From Pseudomonas farris (GTDB lineage Bacteria; Pseudomonadota; Gammaproteobacteria; Pseudomonadales; Pseudomonadaceae): 58,678 bases of DNA. The stretch is from contig NZ_JAHSTV010000020.1 in NCBI RefSeq assembly GCF_019145235.1, positions 1-58,678 of the forward strand, given 5' to 3'. Position 1 is the stretch's first letter; each line of letters starts with the position of its first letter. The notes under the pieces are model-generated. The model saw only the letters and a list, made by a program, of their open reading frames with translations. It did not search any database and was not told the DNA's origin. Of this stretch, positions 43,316 through 51,367 are shown in pieces. The position numbers and the translations under genes were made by a program.

Positions 43316-44629
43316 TTATACCGCGCCAGCTACCGAACAGCGCCCAACTCGCGGTACTCGCGCGCCGAAATACGCTGCGCTGCTGACGCCCACCGCCCCC
43401 ATCACTGCGCAGAAAATCACACAAATCCATGGACTCCACGGCATCAGACCGATCAATAGCAGCGGCGTGATACTGGCCCAGGCGGCGTAGGCAATGTTGT
43501 AGGTAAAGGAAATCCCCGAGACGCGAATTCGCGCCGGAAACAGGTTGACCATCACCGACGGCACCGCGCCAACTACCCCACAACCGAGGCCTGCCACTGC
43601 ATAGGCCAAACCAATCCACTGACCTTCAATGATCAGGCAGGTGTAGAGCACGCCGATACCCAGAGGCAGCAGCAGGCTATACAGCATCACCGTGCGCCAG
43701 GCACCAATGCGGTCGACAAGCAACCCCGCGAGTACGCAGCCGATGTTCAGAAACACGATGCCCAAAGCACTCAGGGCGAAAGTATGGCTGGCGGTCATGC
43801 CGAAGGTTTTTTGCATCATGGTCGGGGTGATGACTACGAACACCACCACGGCCGAGGTCAGCACGCAGGTGAGAATCATCGCCGGCAACATCGCCAGGCG
43901 GTGCTCGCGCAGGACCGTGCGCAGCGGCAGTTCGACAGTAGCCTCGCGCTGGACCTGCATCGCCATGAATACCGGAGTTTCACTGAGCCAGCGACGCAGC
44001 CAGACACCAATGACGCCAAACACACCGCCCAGGAGAAACGGGTAGCGCCAAGCGTAATCAAGGATTTCCGCCGGGGTGAACGTCTGTGCCAGAAATGTCG
44101 CCGTCAGGGCTCCGATCAAGTAGCCGAAGGTCAGCCCCGCCTGCAGGAAACCCAAGGCATAACCGCGATGCCCGACCGGTGCATGCTCGGCGACGAACAC
44201 CCAGGCACTCGGCACTTCACCACCTACCGCCGCGCCTTGCAGGACCCTCAGGGCCAACAACAGCAGTGGAGCGAAATAACCAATTTGGGCGTAGGTCGGC
44301 ATGATCCCGATCAGCAGGCATGGCAACGCCATCATCAGGATGCTCAGGCTGAAAACCTTCTTGCGTCCCAATTTATCGGCGAAATGCGCCATCAGGATCC
44401 CGCCCAGAGGCCGCGCAAGGTAACCGGTAACGAAGATCCCGAAGCTTTGCAGCAGACGCAGCCACTCGGGCATTTCTGGCGGAAAGAACAGCTGGCTGAG
44501 GGTCAGCGCGAAAAATACGAAAATGATGAAGTCGTAGATTTCCAGCGCACCGCCAAGGGCTGCAAGCCCCAGTGTCTTGTAGTCCGAGCGGGTGAAGGGC
44601 GCCGGGAGCGCATTGTTATTGGTCGTCAT
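43316..44629 (-). CDS. MFS transporter, metabolite:H+ symporter type
   Basis: The 437-residue protein has 12 helices and the MHS-family hallmarks: EIYDFIIFVFFALTLSQLFF in TM1, LARPLGGILMAHFADKLGRK in loop 2-3 and LRVLQGAAVGGEVPSAWVFV in TM4-5. Relatives carry organic acids, osmolytes or aromatic acids (ProP, ShiA, KgtP). The substrate is unknown. The ATG at 44627-44629 is preferred. It is a single gene next to the soluble chemoreceptor and could supply or share its ligand, but nothing proves it. Confidence 0.88.
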   Translation of the reverse strand: MTTNNNALPAPFTRSDYKTLGLAALGGALEIYDFIIFVFFALTLSQLFFPPEMPEWLRLLQSFGIFVTGYLARPLGGILMAHFADKLGRKKVFSLSILMMALPCLLIGIMPTYAQIGYFAPLLLLALRVLQGAAVGGEVPSAWVFVAEHAPVGHRGYALGFLQAGLTFGYLIGALTATFLAQTFTPAEILDYAWRYPFLLGGVFGVIGVWLRRWLSETPVFMAMQVQREATVELPLRTVLREHRLAMLPAMILTCVLTSAVVVFVVITPTMMQKTFGMTASHTFALSALGIVFLNIGCVLAGLLVDRIGAWRTVMLYSLLLPLGIGVLYTCLIIEGQWIGLAYAVAGLGCGVVGAVPSVMVNLFPARIRVSGISFTYNIAYAAWASITPLLLIGLMPWSPWICVIFCAVMGAVGVSSAAYFGARVPRVGRCSVAGAV

Positions 44630-44948
44630 GGAAAAAACTCTGGCAGGCAAAAAACCAAGGCGCCCATGGTCTACGCAAATGCGCTTGTGGACAACCCGTC
44701 AGACCATCGTCCCAAACAGCATCACCGCAACGGACCGATTGGTTGACTGTTGGCACCAACCGAATGGACTCGCCATCAGGCTAATCGGCAACGACCAAGA
44801 CTTCTCCTACATACAGGCTCGATTGCGCCTGACATTAAATCCAGCCAGTTCCTATCTCAAATATATAAATCAGCGGGTTAAACTTCGGCATCTTACAACT
44901 TGATTTTTAAAGTTAAAAACGACACCACTCCAAGGATGAACAAGTCAG
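44630..44948. other. 319-nt AT-rich intergenic region
   Basis: This gap between the divergent MFS gene and a small unknown gene becomes markedly AT-rich in its last 130 bases. I see the ribosome site AAGGAT ahead of the next gene but no convincing operator, RNA or open frame. Confidence 0.4.
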
Positions 44949-45269
44949 ATGTCTTTAGTATCAAAAACGCTGGAAGAAATGATCAATGAGATATACCAGG
45001 ACGGCAGAGTTTCAGTCGTTGAATATAGGAAGTTGCGTGATGATGCAGATCGCCGCATGGACGCTGTCGTTCGCGAGTTTGGCCTGCACAACAATCTGAC
45101 AGCGTTCCAGAAAGCAATGGATGTGGTCATGCAATTAATGCAATCGTCCATCATCGATGCCAAAAAAGCCAAGTTGACCGATACAGGCGAAGCCATCGTC
45201 AAAGATGCTGTTGTTGCGCAAATAGAATACCTGCGCGCTGGCGGCCATTTGGCATTGCATCTGTTGTAA
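44949..45269 (+). CDS. small helical protein of unknown function
   Basis: The 106-residue protein is predicted almost wholly helical (LEEMINEIYQDGRVSVVEY, DRRMDAVVREFGLHNN, AFQKAMDVVMQLMQSSIIDA), with no signal peptide or membrane segment. Its codons are more AT-rich than the genome average. It stands alone between AT-rich gaps; a GC-rich inverted repeat (CCCGGC/GCCGGG, 45283-45316) follows. I do not recognise a family. No partner typical of a toxin-antitoxin pair is adjacent. Confidence 0.55.
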   Translation: MSLVSKTLEEMINEIYQDGRVSVVEYRKLRDDADRRMDAVVREFGLHNNLTAFQKAMDVVMQLMQSSIIDAKKAKLTDTGEAIVKDAVVAQIEYLRAGGHLALHLL

Positions 45270-45452
45270 TACTTAATATTCACCCGGCTCCGGACAATTT
45301 ACTTGGGGGGGCCGGGCTCTCGCCACAGCAGACCCAAATAGGCAGGGGTAATCCTGTGAAAAAAACCATGAGAACCCGCTTTTATATGTAACGCCGCTGA
45401 TCCAATATGGCATCCATCCCATCATCGGGACCACGCTGAAAAGGATCTGAGC

Positions 45453-46625
45453 ATGTTAAAACTCACAGGACTCACCCTCGCAGCCCTCACCCTGAGTGCC
45501 GCCGCTCACGCCGATGTCGATCTGAATCTGGGCAGTACCGAACGTGTTACCCGGCTGTTCGCCTACCCCAACAACTGCAACGTCATCTGCTATCGCAACT
45601 GGACACTGGAACAGACAGTCGAGCACTACCTGACCCAGAGCGTACAACGCGATGGCTACAAAACCGCAAAAGTGGTGGTCAAAACCGACAATGAGCAGCT
45701 CTACGCCAATATCAGCGGTGTGCCCAAAGGTTATGACAAACCATTGACCGCATTGCTCAAGGCTGGGGATTTGGCTTACAACGGCGCCAGCAAGTTGAGT
45801 GCCGATGGTAAATGGACCTATAACTGGTATCTGTTCCTGCCGCTGGGCATGGCACTGGAAAACCGTAAAAGCGTCGAACTGCTGCACTTCCCGCCGGATT
45901 ACTCGCTGACCCAGGCTCAGGACTATCTGGAGTCCAAGACAACCGATCGCTGGGCCACGCTGCTGACCGCCAATGGCATCCCTGACGACCAGACACCGGG
46001 CTATCAGACCATCATCGACATCGCACCGATTGCCGCGCCGTCCAGCGCCGGCAAGGACCTCGAAGGCGTCTATGACTACTTCAAGGATTACCAGACCACC
46101 ATGGTCAAGGAAGTCAGCCAGAACGCCAGTGGCGCTGCGTTGCCAATGGTTGCCTTCGGTGCACCGGTGCGTAACTGGATCAAGCAACAATACGGGCCGA
46201 CCGTGGACGTGCTGGGCCTGGCAACCATCAGCCCGAGCGAGGGTGTGAAGGTGCCAGTACTGGGTTCCAACCACCCGAGCTACATCTGGTACGCCGCCGA
46301 TCCCGAGGCCTATAGCGGCAGCGATGCCCAGGCCAAGGCTGACGCCGCGGGGCTGAAAGTCATGGGGCAGGATCTGAGCGCCGCGTGCTGGCAGGCCGGG
46401 ATGGGCAGCAAACCGGGCACTGACCCTACCGTTCAGCTGAAAAGCTGTACTCAGACCTGGCAAGTCACCCAGAAAGAAAAAACCTGCGAACTGTTCTACA
46501 CCTCGATCCGCAACCTGACGCCCGAACAGGCCGTGGCCAAATGCGCAACAACGACGGTCAAATCTCAGCTGAAACAGCTGAAGAGCCCGTCTCTTGCGAC
46601 CTCTGCTCCTGCTCCACACTTGTAA
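45453..46625 (+). CDS. exported protein of unknown function
   Basis: The 390-residue protein has a clear Sec signal peptide (MLKLTGLTLAALTLSAAAHA, cleavage after AHA). The mature protein has about eight cysteines, including a CNVICY pair near the start and a late cluster (AACWQAG, KSCTQTW, KTCELFY, AKCATT) that would form disulfides in the periplasm or outside the cell. It is rich in Tyr and Trp. The ATG follows AAGGATC. I do not recognise a domain. A strong hairpin follows. Its neighbours do not reveal a pathway. Confidence 0.7.
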   Translation: MLKLTGLTLAALTLSAAAHADVDLNLGSTERVTRLFAYPNNCNVICYRNWTLEQTVEHYLTQSVQRDGYKTAKVVVKTDNEQLYANISGVPKGYDKPLTALLKAGDLAYNGASKLSADGKWTYNWYLFLPLGMALENRKSVELLHFPPDYSLTQAQDYLESKTTDRWATLLTANGIPDDQTPGYQTIIDIAPIAAPSSAGKDLEGVYDYFKDYQTTMVKEVSQNASGAALPMVAFGAPVRNWIKQQYGPTVDVLGLATISPSEGVKVPVLGSNHPSYIWYAADPEAYSGSDAQAKADAAGLKVMGQDLSAACWQAGMGSKPGTDPTVQLKSCTQTWQVTQKEKTCELFYTSIRNLTPEQAVAKCATTTVKSQLKQLKSPSLATSAPAPHL

Positions 46626-46636
46626 ACGATGAAAGT

Positions 46637-46678
46637 CTTTCCCGCGTGAGCCATGGCTGACGCGGGAAAGAGCCTTTT
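46637..46678 (+). terminator. hairpin terminator after the exported protein gene
   Basis: CTTTCCCGCGT and ACGCGGGAAAG form an 11-bp stem with an 11-12 nt loop, followed after a few bases by CTTTTTC. It is a reasonable, slightly delayed terminator. Confidence 0.65.
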
Positions 46679-46805
46679 TCGCCTGTCATATCTGACAGTA
46701 GATCAAATGTTTCATTTGCGAGAGGCTTGGGGCATACCCATGTGCTGCAGAGCTGACCGGATATCAGCTGACGGAGGTTGTAGCACCCAGCTGACAAGGA
46801 TTGTG

Positions 46806-47330
46806 ATGAGAGCCCATGCCCACCAAGAAATACCCCCACCGCCATCCAATGGCATCTATCCCTTTGAAGAGTTGCCCCTTCGCCTTGGATTCCCCTCCAA
46901 GGACGACTTTGAAATCATCTACAACGCTGAGGGATCGGCAATAGCTGTCACGGCGTTGCGCGAGTTCCCCCGCATCAGCCGAATCTGCAGGGTTTCCGGA
47001 CATCTGTTGCCCTATCGCTGCCGACACACCCGACAGCTAGCGCCAGGTATCCACGTCTACGATCCGCGCTTCTGCGGCTTGCTAAGCCACTCCTGCGACC
47101 CCAACGTCTTTCTCGACATGAGCGAGCTGTGGTTATGGTCGCTCAAAGACATCAAAAAGGGTGACCGGCTGACGATGGATTTCGCCGCGACAGAAGACAA
47201 GCTGCAGCGACAGTTCGCCTGCCGTTGCGGTTGTTCCTGCTGCCGTGGCTGGATCATCGGCTACGACGAGTCGCCGAATGCCAATGGAGAACAGTTTTTT
47301 CAACACCGGCGTCGACGAAGTCTCGGCTGA
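46806..47330 (+). CDS. SET-domain protein (putative lysine methyltransferase)
   Basis: The 174-residue protein has the SET core: GLLSHSCDPNVFLDM (residues 91-105, the NHSC-type pseudoknot strand, with SHSC instead of NHSC), then IKKGDRLTMDF (116-126, the E-L-x-x-D-Y position). A post-SET cysteine cluster (CRCGCSCC, 139-146) can bind zinc. SET domains methylate lysines with SAM. The ATG at 46806 follows AAGGA; a longer frame back to 46653 would start inside a terminator hairpin. It is convergent with can. The target is unknown, and bacterial members often come by horizontal transfer. Confidence 0.75.
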   Translation: MRAHAHQEIPPPPSNGIYPFEELPLRLGFPSKDDFEIIYNAEGSAIAVTALREFPRISRICRVSGHLLPYRCRHTRQLAPGIHVYDPRFCGLLSHSCDPNVFLDMSELWLWSLKDIKKGDRLTMDFAATEDKLQRQFACRCGCSCCRGWIIGYDESPNANGEQFFQHRRRRSLG

Positions 47331-47337
47331 AAAGCTT

Positions 47338-47967
47338 TTACAACGCCTCGACCGGGCGCAAACGGTATTGCGGCGGCAACTGTTCGAAACCGCTGATGGT
47401 GGCGTTCAGGCTTTTCCAGCGTCCATCCTTGATGCCATAGATGCAACCATGAATCGACAGGCTCTGCCCACGATGCCAGGCGTTTTGCACAATGCTGGTA
47501 TGACCGACGTTCGCCACCTGCTGGATCACATTGAGTTCGCAGAGGCGGTCGACCCTTTCTTCTTCGGTGGACAACTTGGCCAGTTCGTCGCGCTTTTCAT
47601 AATAGAGATCGCGAATAGAGCGCAGCCAACCATCGATCAGGCCCAACTGACGGTCCTGCATCGAGGCGCGTACACCGCCGCAACCATAGATGTGTTTGAC
47701 CTTGAGCACGTCGACCGCGTACTGAATCACTGACAGGCAGTTGAGGTCGGTGTGCAGTACAACGTTGGCCACGTTGCGGTGCACGAACAGATCACCCGGC
47801 AGCATGCCGACGATTTCATTGGCCGGCACGCGGGCATCGGAGCAACCGATCCACAGGTATTCCGGGGTTTGTTGACGGGCCAGCTTGGCGAAGAAATCAG
47901 GATCTTCCTGGGTGATCGCGTCGGCCCAGCGCTCATTGTTATCAATCAGATCTTGTAATTCGTTCAT
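47338..47967 (-). CDS. can: beta-carbonic anhydrase with an internal five-residue deletion at the zinc site
   Basis: Beta-carbonic anhydrases interconvert CO2 and bicarbonate using zinc held by two Cys, one His and one Asp. The 209-residue protein keeps Cys42 and Asp44 (GCSDARVP), as in E. coli Can. The second half of the site, normally GHYGCGG with His98 and Cys101, reads KHIYGCGG with Cys at 96. The five residues that would include His98 are missing, and the nearest His (92) is one position too far. The rest (GDLFVHRNVANVV, LCELNVIQQV) is well conserved. It may be impaired, or a sequencing or assembly event may be responsible. It matches PA4676 by position. Confidence 0.88.
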   Translation of the reverse strand: MNELQDLIDNNERWADAITQEDPDFFAKLARQQTPEYLWIGCSDARVPANEIVGMLPGDLFVHRNVANVVLHTDLNCLSVIQYAVDVLKVKHIYGCGGVRASMQDRQLGLIDGWLRSIRDLYYEKRDELAKLSTEEERVDRLCELNVIQQVANVGHTSIVQNAWHRGQSLSIHGCIYGIKDGRWKSLNATISGFEQLPPQYRLRPVEAL

Positions 47968-48141
47968 GCAATGAAGCCTCAAGAATGATTTGCTGCTTTG
48001 ACAGACAACCCTGTGTCGGGGTCACGCGCGAGATGCAGATTCCCCTGATGCATTAAATGGCTGTCCGGTGCTCCGTGCCGGTGGAATTCTCGCAAGCCCA
48101 GTGGGTCCACTGTAGTAAGGCCTACAGTATGAGGGAATGCC

Positions 48142-48546
48142 ATGACTGATTCACGACGTCCGTTCGATGAAGCGCAACCCGAGCCCATCGACGACAACGA
48201 AGACCGCATGGGCTCAGTGCATGAGCTGGATTTCGACGAGGAAGAACCGAGCGCCAGAATCGGCGACTTGATCCCCGAACACGAGCGTGCGCAGAAGATG
48301 CCCGACGAACGCATCCGTGAGGCTGGCATGACCGGCGGCTCGACCGATGACCATGAATCCACCGACGATGACATGAGCCCGGAAACCTTGATCCGTGAAG
48401 ACGGCGCACGGGACAGCCGCGAAGAGGGTGAAGGCGACCAGGCGGATTGGGATTTGAGCATTGTCGATGAAGACGACATCGGCGGGGGCAATGGGCTGGA
48501 TGAGGAGGAATTGGCGCGACGCGATCCGATGGATGGCAAGCGTTGA
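48142..48546 (+). CDS. acidic disordered protein ('serine kinase/phosphatase'-labelled family)
   Basis: The 134-residue protein is extremely acidic (runs such as ELDFDEEEPS, DDHESTDDDMS and DWDLSIVDEDD) and looks intrinsically disordered. Pseudomonas relatives are often labelled serine kinase/phosphatase, but I see no kinase or phosphatase motif. The ATG follows GAGGGA with good spacing. A REPIN lies right after its stop. Function is unknown. Confidence 0.75.
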   Translation: MTDSRRPFDEAQPEPIDDNEDRMGSVHELDFDEEEPSARIGDLIPEHERAQKMPDERIREAGMTGGSTDDHESTDDDMSPETLIREDGARDSREEGEGDQADWDLSIVDEDDIGGGNGLDEEELARRDPMDGKR

Positions 48547-48570
48547 TCTACAGGTCTGCCCGGATTCCAA

Positions 48571-48659
48571 CGTAGGAGCTGCCGAAGGCTGCGATCTTTT
48601 GATTTTTTATTGCCGCGACATAGAAAGATCAAAGATCGCAGCCTTCGGCAGCTCCTACG
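48571..48659. repeat. REPIN (GTAGGAGCTGCCGAAGGCTGCGATC type)
   Basis: Two 28-base arms (48571-48598 and 48632-48659) are exact reverse complements around 33 bases. It separates the acidic-protein gene from convergent rimI. This is the intact form of the REP seen singly at 26997 and collapsed at 7941. Confidence 0.9.
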
Positions 48660-48665
48660 GGCGTT

Positions 48666-49118
48666 TCAGTCAACCAAAGTGCAGGCCATTACCACGGCAT
48701 CTTCGCGCCCGCCAACCGCCGGGTAGTAATCCCGCCGACGTCCGATTTCGTTGAACCCATACCGCTCATACAACCGAAACGCCGCCCGGTTGCTGTCGCG
48801 CACTTCCAGAAAACATTCCCGCGCCTCTGCCTTGTAGGCAATCGACATCAAATGCTCCAGAAGCGTCAAACCCAGGCCTCGGCCCTGATTTTCCGGTTTG
48901 ACGGTGATGTTCAGCAGATGCGCCTCATCAAGAATGATCTGCACCACGCCATGACCGACCTGTTGCTGCCCTTCGAACATCAGCCAGATCTGGTACTTGC
49001 CCAGGCCATCGAGAAAAATCCCGCGGGTCCAGGGATGGCTGTAAGCCGCGTATTCAATTTTCAGTACAGTGTCCAGGTCCGCCTCGATCATCGGGCGGAA
49101 CGATACAGCGTCACTCAT
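48666..49118 (-). CDS. rimI: ribosomal protein bS18 alanine N-acetyltransferase
   Basis: RimI acetylates the N-terminal Ala of ribosomal protein S18. The 150-residue GNAT protein has the acetyl-CoA loop ENQGRGLGLTLLEHL (residues about 77-91) and the C-terminal LYERYGFNEIGRRRDYYP with the conserved Tyr. It overlaps the end of holD by 8 nt, the same gene pair as in E. coli (holD-rimI). Confidence 0.93.
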   Translation of the reverse strand: MSDAVSFRPMIEADLDTVLKIEYAAYSHPWTRGIFLDGLGKYQIWLMFEGQQQVGHGVVQIILDEAHLLNITVKPENQGRGLGLTLLEHLMSIAYKAEARECFLEVRDSNRAAFRLYERYGFNEIGRRRDYYPAVGGREDAVVMACTLVD

Positions 49119-49890
49119 TCGATTCTTTCCAGCGCGCCATCAGCCGACGCATGGCTTGCCAGACATCAGCCTTACGCTGTGGCTCTTCCATTAATAATTC
49201 CAGACCCGGCAGGGCCCAGACCGACCCCAGGCCTTCGACCTGAAGTTCACGGTTGAAGGATTCGGCGTTGGCCTCACCGGCAAAACGCACCGCCGGCAGT
49301 CCGATCAGCCACAGGCAGACGCATGGAGCGTCTTCCAGACGGGCCGACAGAAAGCCTTGTACGAAATCCCGAGCCGCTTCCGGCCCTTGATCCATGGTGC
49401 CGCGTGCCAGCAGCGGCCAGCACACCGGCTCGCCGATGATTTGCGGGCTGTCTGGCAGGCCGGCGGCGCGCAGCATGTCTTTGAGCAACAGATAGGCCGG
49501 ATCGCGGGTCTGGAAGCTTTCGCCTGTGGGTAACTCCACCAGCAACAGGCAACGACCTGCACGCAGTAATTGCAGGGCGAAGCGCGGTGGCGGAACGACC
49601 GGCGCCCTAACCGCGACCGGGGCTTCCTCTTCTTCGACCTTGGCGTTCGTGCGCGTGCTGGCCAACGATGGCCGTGGCACCTCGATCTTTACCCGTTCAG
49701 AAGGTTTGACCACCGGTTCCACGGGCGTCTCAGCCACAGGAGCCTGTACAACCTTGGCGATGACCAACGGCTCGGGCATCTCCAGCAGTTCAGGCCGCGA
49801 GGGCGCAGCAAAGGGCAATTCGGTGCGCGGCAGCCAGTTGACCACCTGCATGGCGGTCAAATAAGCGCGGCGACGGGACTCGATAAGCAA
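49111..49890 (-). CDS. holD: DNA polymerase III psi subunit (cryptic pseudomonad HolD)
   Basis: Psi links the clamp loader to chi and SSB in the replisome. The 259-residue protein is often labelled a TonB-like or hypothetical protein because of its Pro/Val/Glu-rich middle (about residues 35-100). Its N terminus, RRRAYLTAMQVVNW, lines up with E. coli psi (RRDWQLQQLGITQW), the clamp-loader-binding part. The C-terminal domain (LLLVELP, then DPAYLLLKDMLRAAGL) has the psi fold pattern. The gene overlaps rimI as in E. coli, and I recall PA4679 being identified as psi. The TTG at 49888-49890 is chosen because the N-terminal motif lies before the first ATG. Confidence 0.75.
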   Translation of the reverse strand: MLIESRRRAYLTAMQVVNWLPRTELPFAAPSRPELLEMPEPLVIAKVVQAPVAETPVEPVVKPSERVKIEVPRPSLASTRTNAKVEEEEAPVAVRAPVVPPPRFALQLLRAGRCLLLVELPTGESFQTRDPAYLLLKDMLRAAGLPDSPQIIGEPVCWPLLARGTMDQGPEAARDFVQGFLSARLEDAPCVCLWLIGLPAVRFAGEANAESFNRELQVEGLGSVWALPGLELLMEEPQRKADVWQAMRRLMARWKESNE

Positions 49891-49902
49891 AGGTCGGCCA
49901 CT

Positions 49903-49911
49903 TGTGGATAA
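49903..49911 (-). promoter_or_regulatory. perfect DnaA-box 9-mer (TTATCCACA) just upstream of holD
   Basis: The 9-mer lies 12 nt before the holD start codon on the same strand. A second copy occurs by chance inside dauA (10022-10030), so the match alone is not significant; only its placement is suggestive. Confidence 0.3.
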
Positions 49912-50089
49912 CTAAAGTGCAGTGATTCTACCGCCCTTCGCTCAAGATCGCCCGCGCTGTTGATCGATAGACTTCACCGATAGTCTTTCCACCTATGAAA
50001 AATGGCGACAGCCCATCCCGAGAGTGAATCGACACGGCTGCGATGCAGTACAATCGCGGCTTTTAATCGCCAACCAGCCGGCCATTCCG

Positions 50090-51367
50090 ATGATCGAACC
50101 CAAGCGCGTCTTGCGCGCCCTCGCTGAACACTGGGCACTTCTGGAGCCACTGTGCGAGCACTTCGACCAAGGCACCCTGAGCCTCAACGAACTGCGCACG
50201 CAACTGGCCGCCCAGCAACTCGACAGTACACCGCAGGACATCACCAGCCTTCTGGACGTGTGGATCCGCCTCGATATTCTGGTTCCCGTGGCGAAAAGCC
50301 CGAACCGTTTCGAGCTCAATGCGCAGATCCACGATTTCCTCGCTTACCTGCGCCGTGAGCACCGTCTGGGCCTGTGTCTGGAAATCGAAGCCTATTTGCG
50401 CCATCTCGAGCGCCTGGCCGGTTACATTCAGGACGCCTTCGAGATTCGCGACGGCAACGATCTGGCGCGCCAGTTGCGTCTGCTCGACATGCGCGTGCGA
50501 GACGTTTTGAAGAAGCTTGCCAACGACGAACAGGCCTTGGTGGCCGTCGCCGAGCGGGCCAAGACCAGCGACCGGCAGATCCCATTGCGTCAACGCTACG
50601 CTGAAGTACTGGCGACCTGGGATGAATACGTCGAGCCGATGATCCAGTTGGTGAACGCTGACGGCGCCTTCGAACAAGGCGTGCGCAAGGTCGAAAACGT
50701 CCTGCTGAAGATGCTCACTGAACAGCAGCGCCTCGGCCATCTGGTCGACGACGACATGCTGCTGCGCACCCACGCGCGCATTCTCGAAATGCAGACCAGT
50801 GCCCAACTGACCTTGCGTCATGCCCGTGAACTGCTGCTGCCGTTGCGTGAAGAAGCGCGCCGGCACAACGCCGTGACCCGTGGCGCGGCGCTGGCCTTGT
50901 CGGCCATTCGTCGTAAAGGTATCGATGCGGTACCGCAAGCCGCGATGCCGATGTTCACCCGGCCTCAAAGCACCTTCCTCGGCAGCGCCAGTCAGGTCGA
51001 AGCCTACGTGTACGCCTTGGCCCGTTTCGAGCCGAAACCTGCGCGTTTCCCCAAGGCTCACAAGACCCAGAAAGGCGAAGCCCCACGCGCGCCACGCACG
51101 GTTCGGGAAATGCTCGAACGCTGCGAAGACGCCCTGCCGATGCCGGACCTGATGACCTGGCTGCTGGAGCAGGAGCCGGACGGCGCCACCGACGAATTGC
51201 TCTACTGGTTCTCGCGTCTGTCGCGGGAAAAACGCTTCAAACGCGAGCGTCTGGAACGCCGCGATTACCACACTCACGAGCATCAGGTCAGCCTGCGCTC
51301 CTTCGCCCTGCTCTCGTCCGGTGACACCGCCGCCGAGAATTCTGCGAGCATTCCAAATGCATCTTGA
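50090..51367 (+). CDS. mksF: MksF, kleisin subunit of the MksBEF condensin
   Basis: MksF is the kleisin that bridges the two heads of the SMC-like MksB in chromosome organisation. The 425-residue protein starts with a winged-helix-like segment (IEPKRVLRALAEHWALLEPL), continues with long helices, and has a basic linker near residues 315-345 before a C-terminal helical region. I chose the ATG at 50090; a longer frame back to 50024 has no support. It overlaps mksE by 11 nt. It corresponds to PA4684 by position. The role is inferred from the operon. Confidence 0.88.
   Translation: MIEPKRVLRALAEHWALLEPLCEHFDQGTLSLNELRTQLAAQQLDSTPQDITSLLDVWIRLDILVPVAKSPNRFELNAQIHDFLAYLRREHRLGLCLEIEAYLRHLERLAGYIQDAFEIRDGNDLARQLRLLDMRVRDVLKKLANDEQALVAVAERAKTSDRQIPLRQRYAEVLATWDEYVEPMIQLVNADGAFEQGVRKVENVLLKMLTEQQRLGHLVDDDMLLRTHARILEMQTSAQLTLRHARELLLPLREEARRHNAVTRGAALALSAIRRKGIDAVPQAAMPMFTRPQSTFLGSASQVEAYVYALARFEPKPARFPKAHKTQKGEAPRAPRTVREMLERCEDALPMPDLMTWLLEQEPDGATDELLYWFSRLSREKRFKRERLERRDYHTHEHQVSLRSFALLSSGDTAAENSASIPNAS

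Noticed and set aside
44949..45269. Toxin-antitoxin member
   Set aside because: The gene is solitary, with no partner of the right size on either side and no recognisable toxin or antitoxin motif.
49111..49890. TonB-like energy transducer label for the gene upstream of rimI
   Set aside because: There is no N-terminal membrane helix and no TonB C-terminal domain. The Pro-rich middle alone is not evidence, and synteny and both ends of the protein fit psi better.
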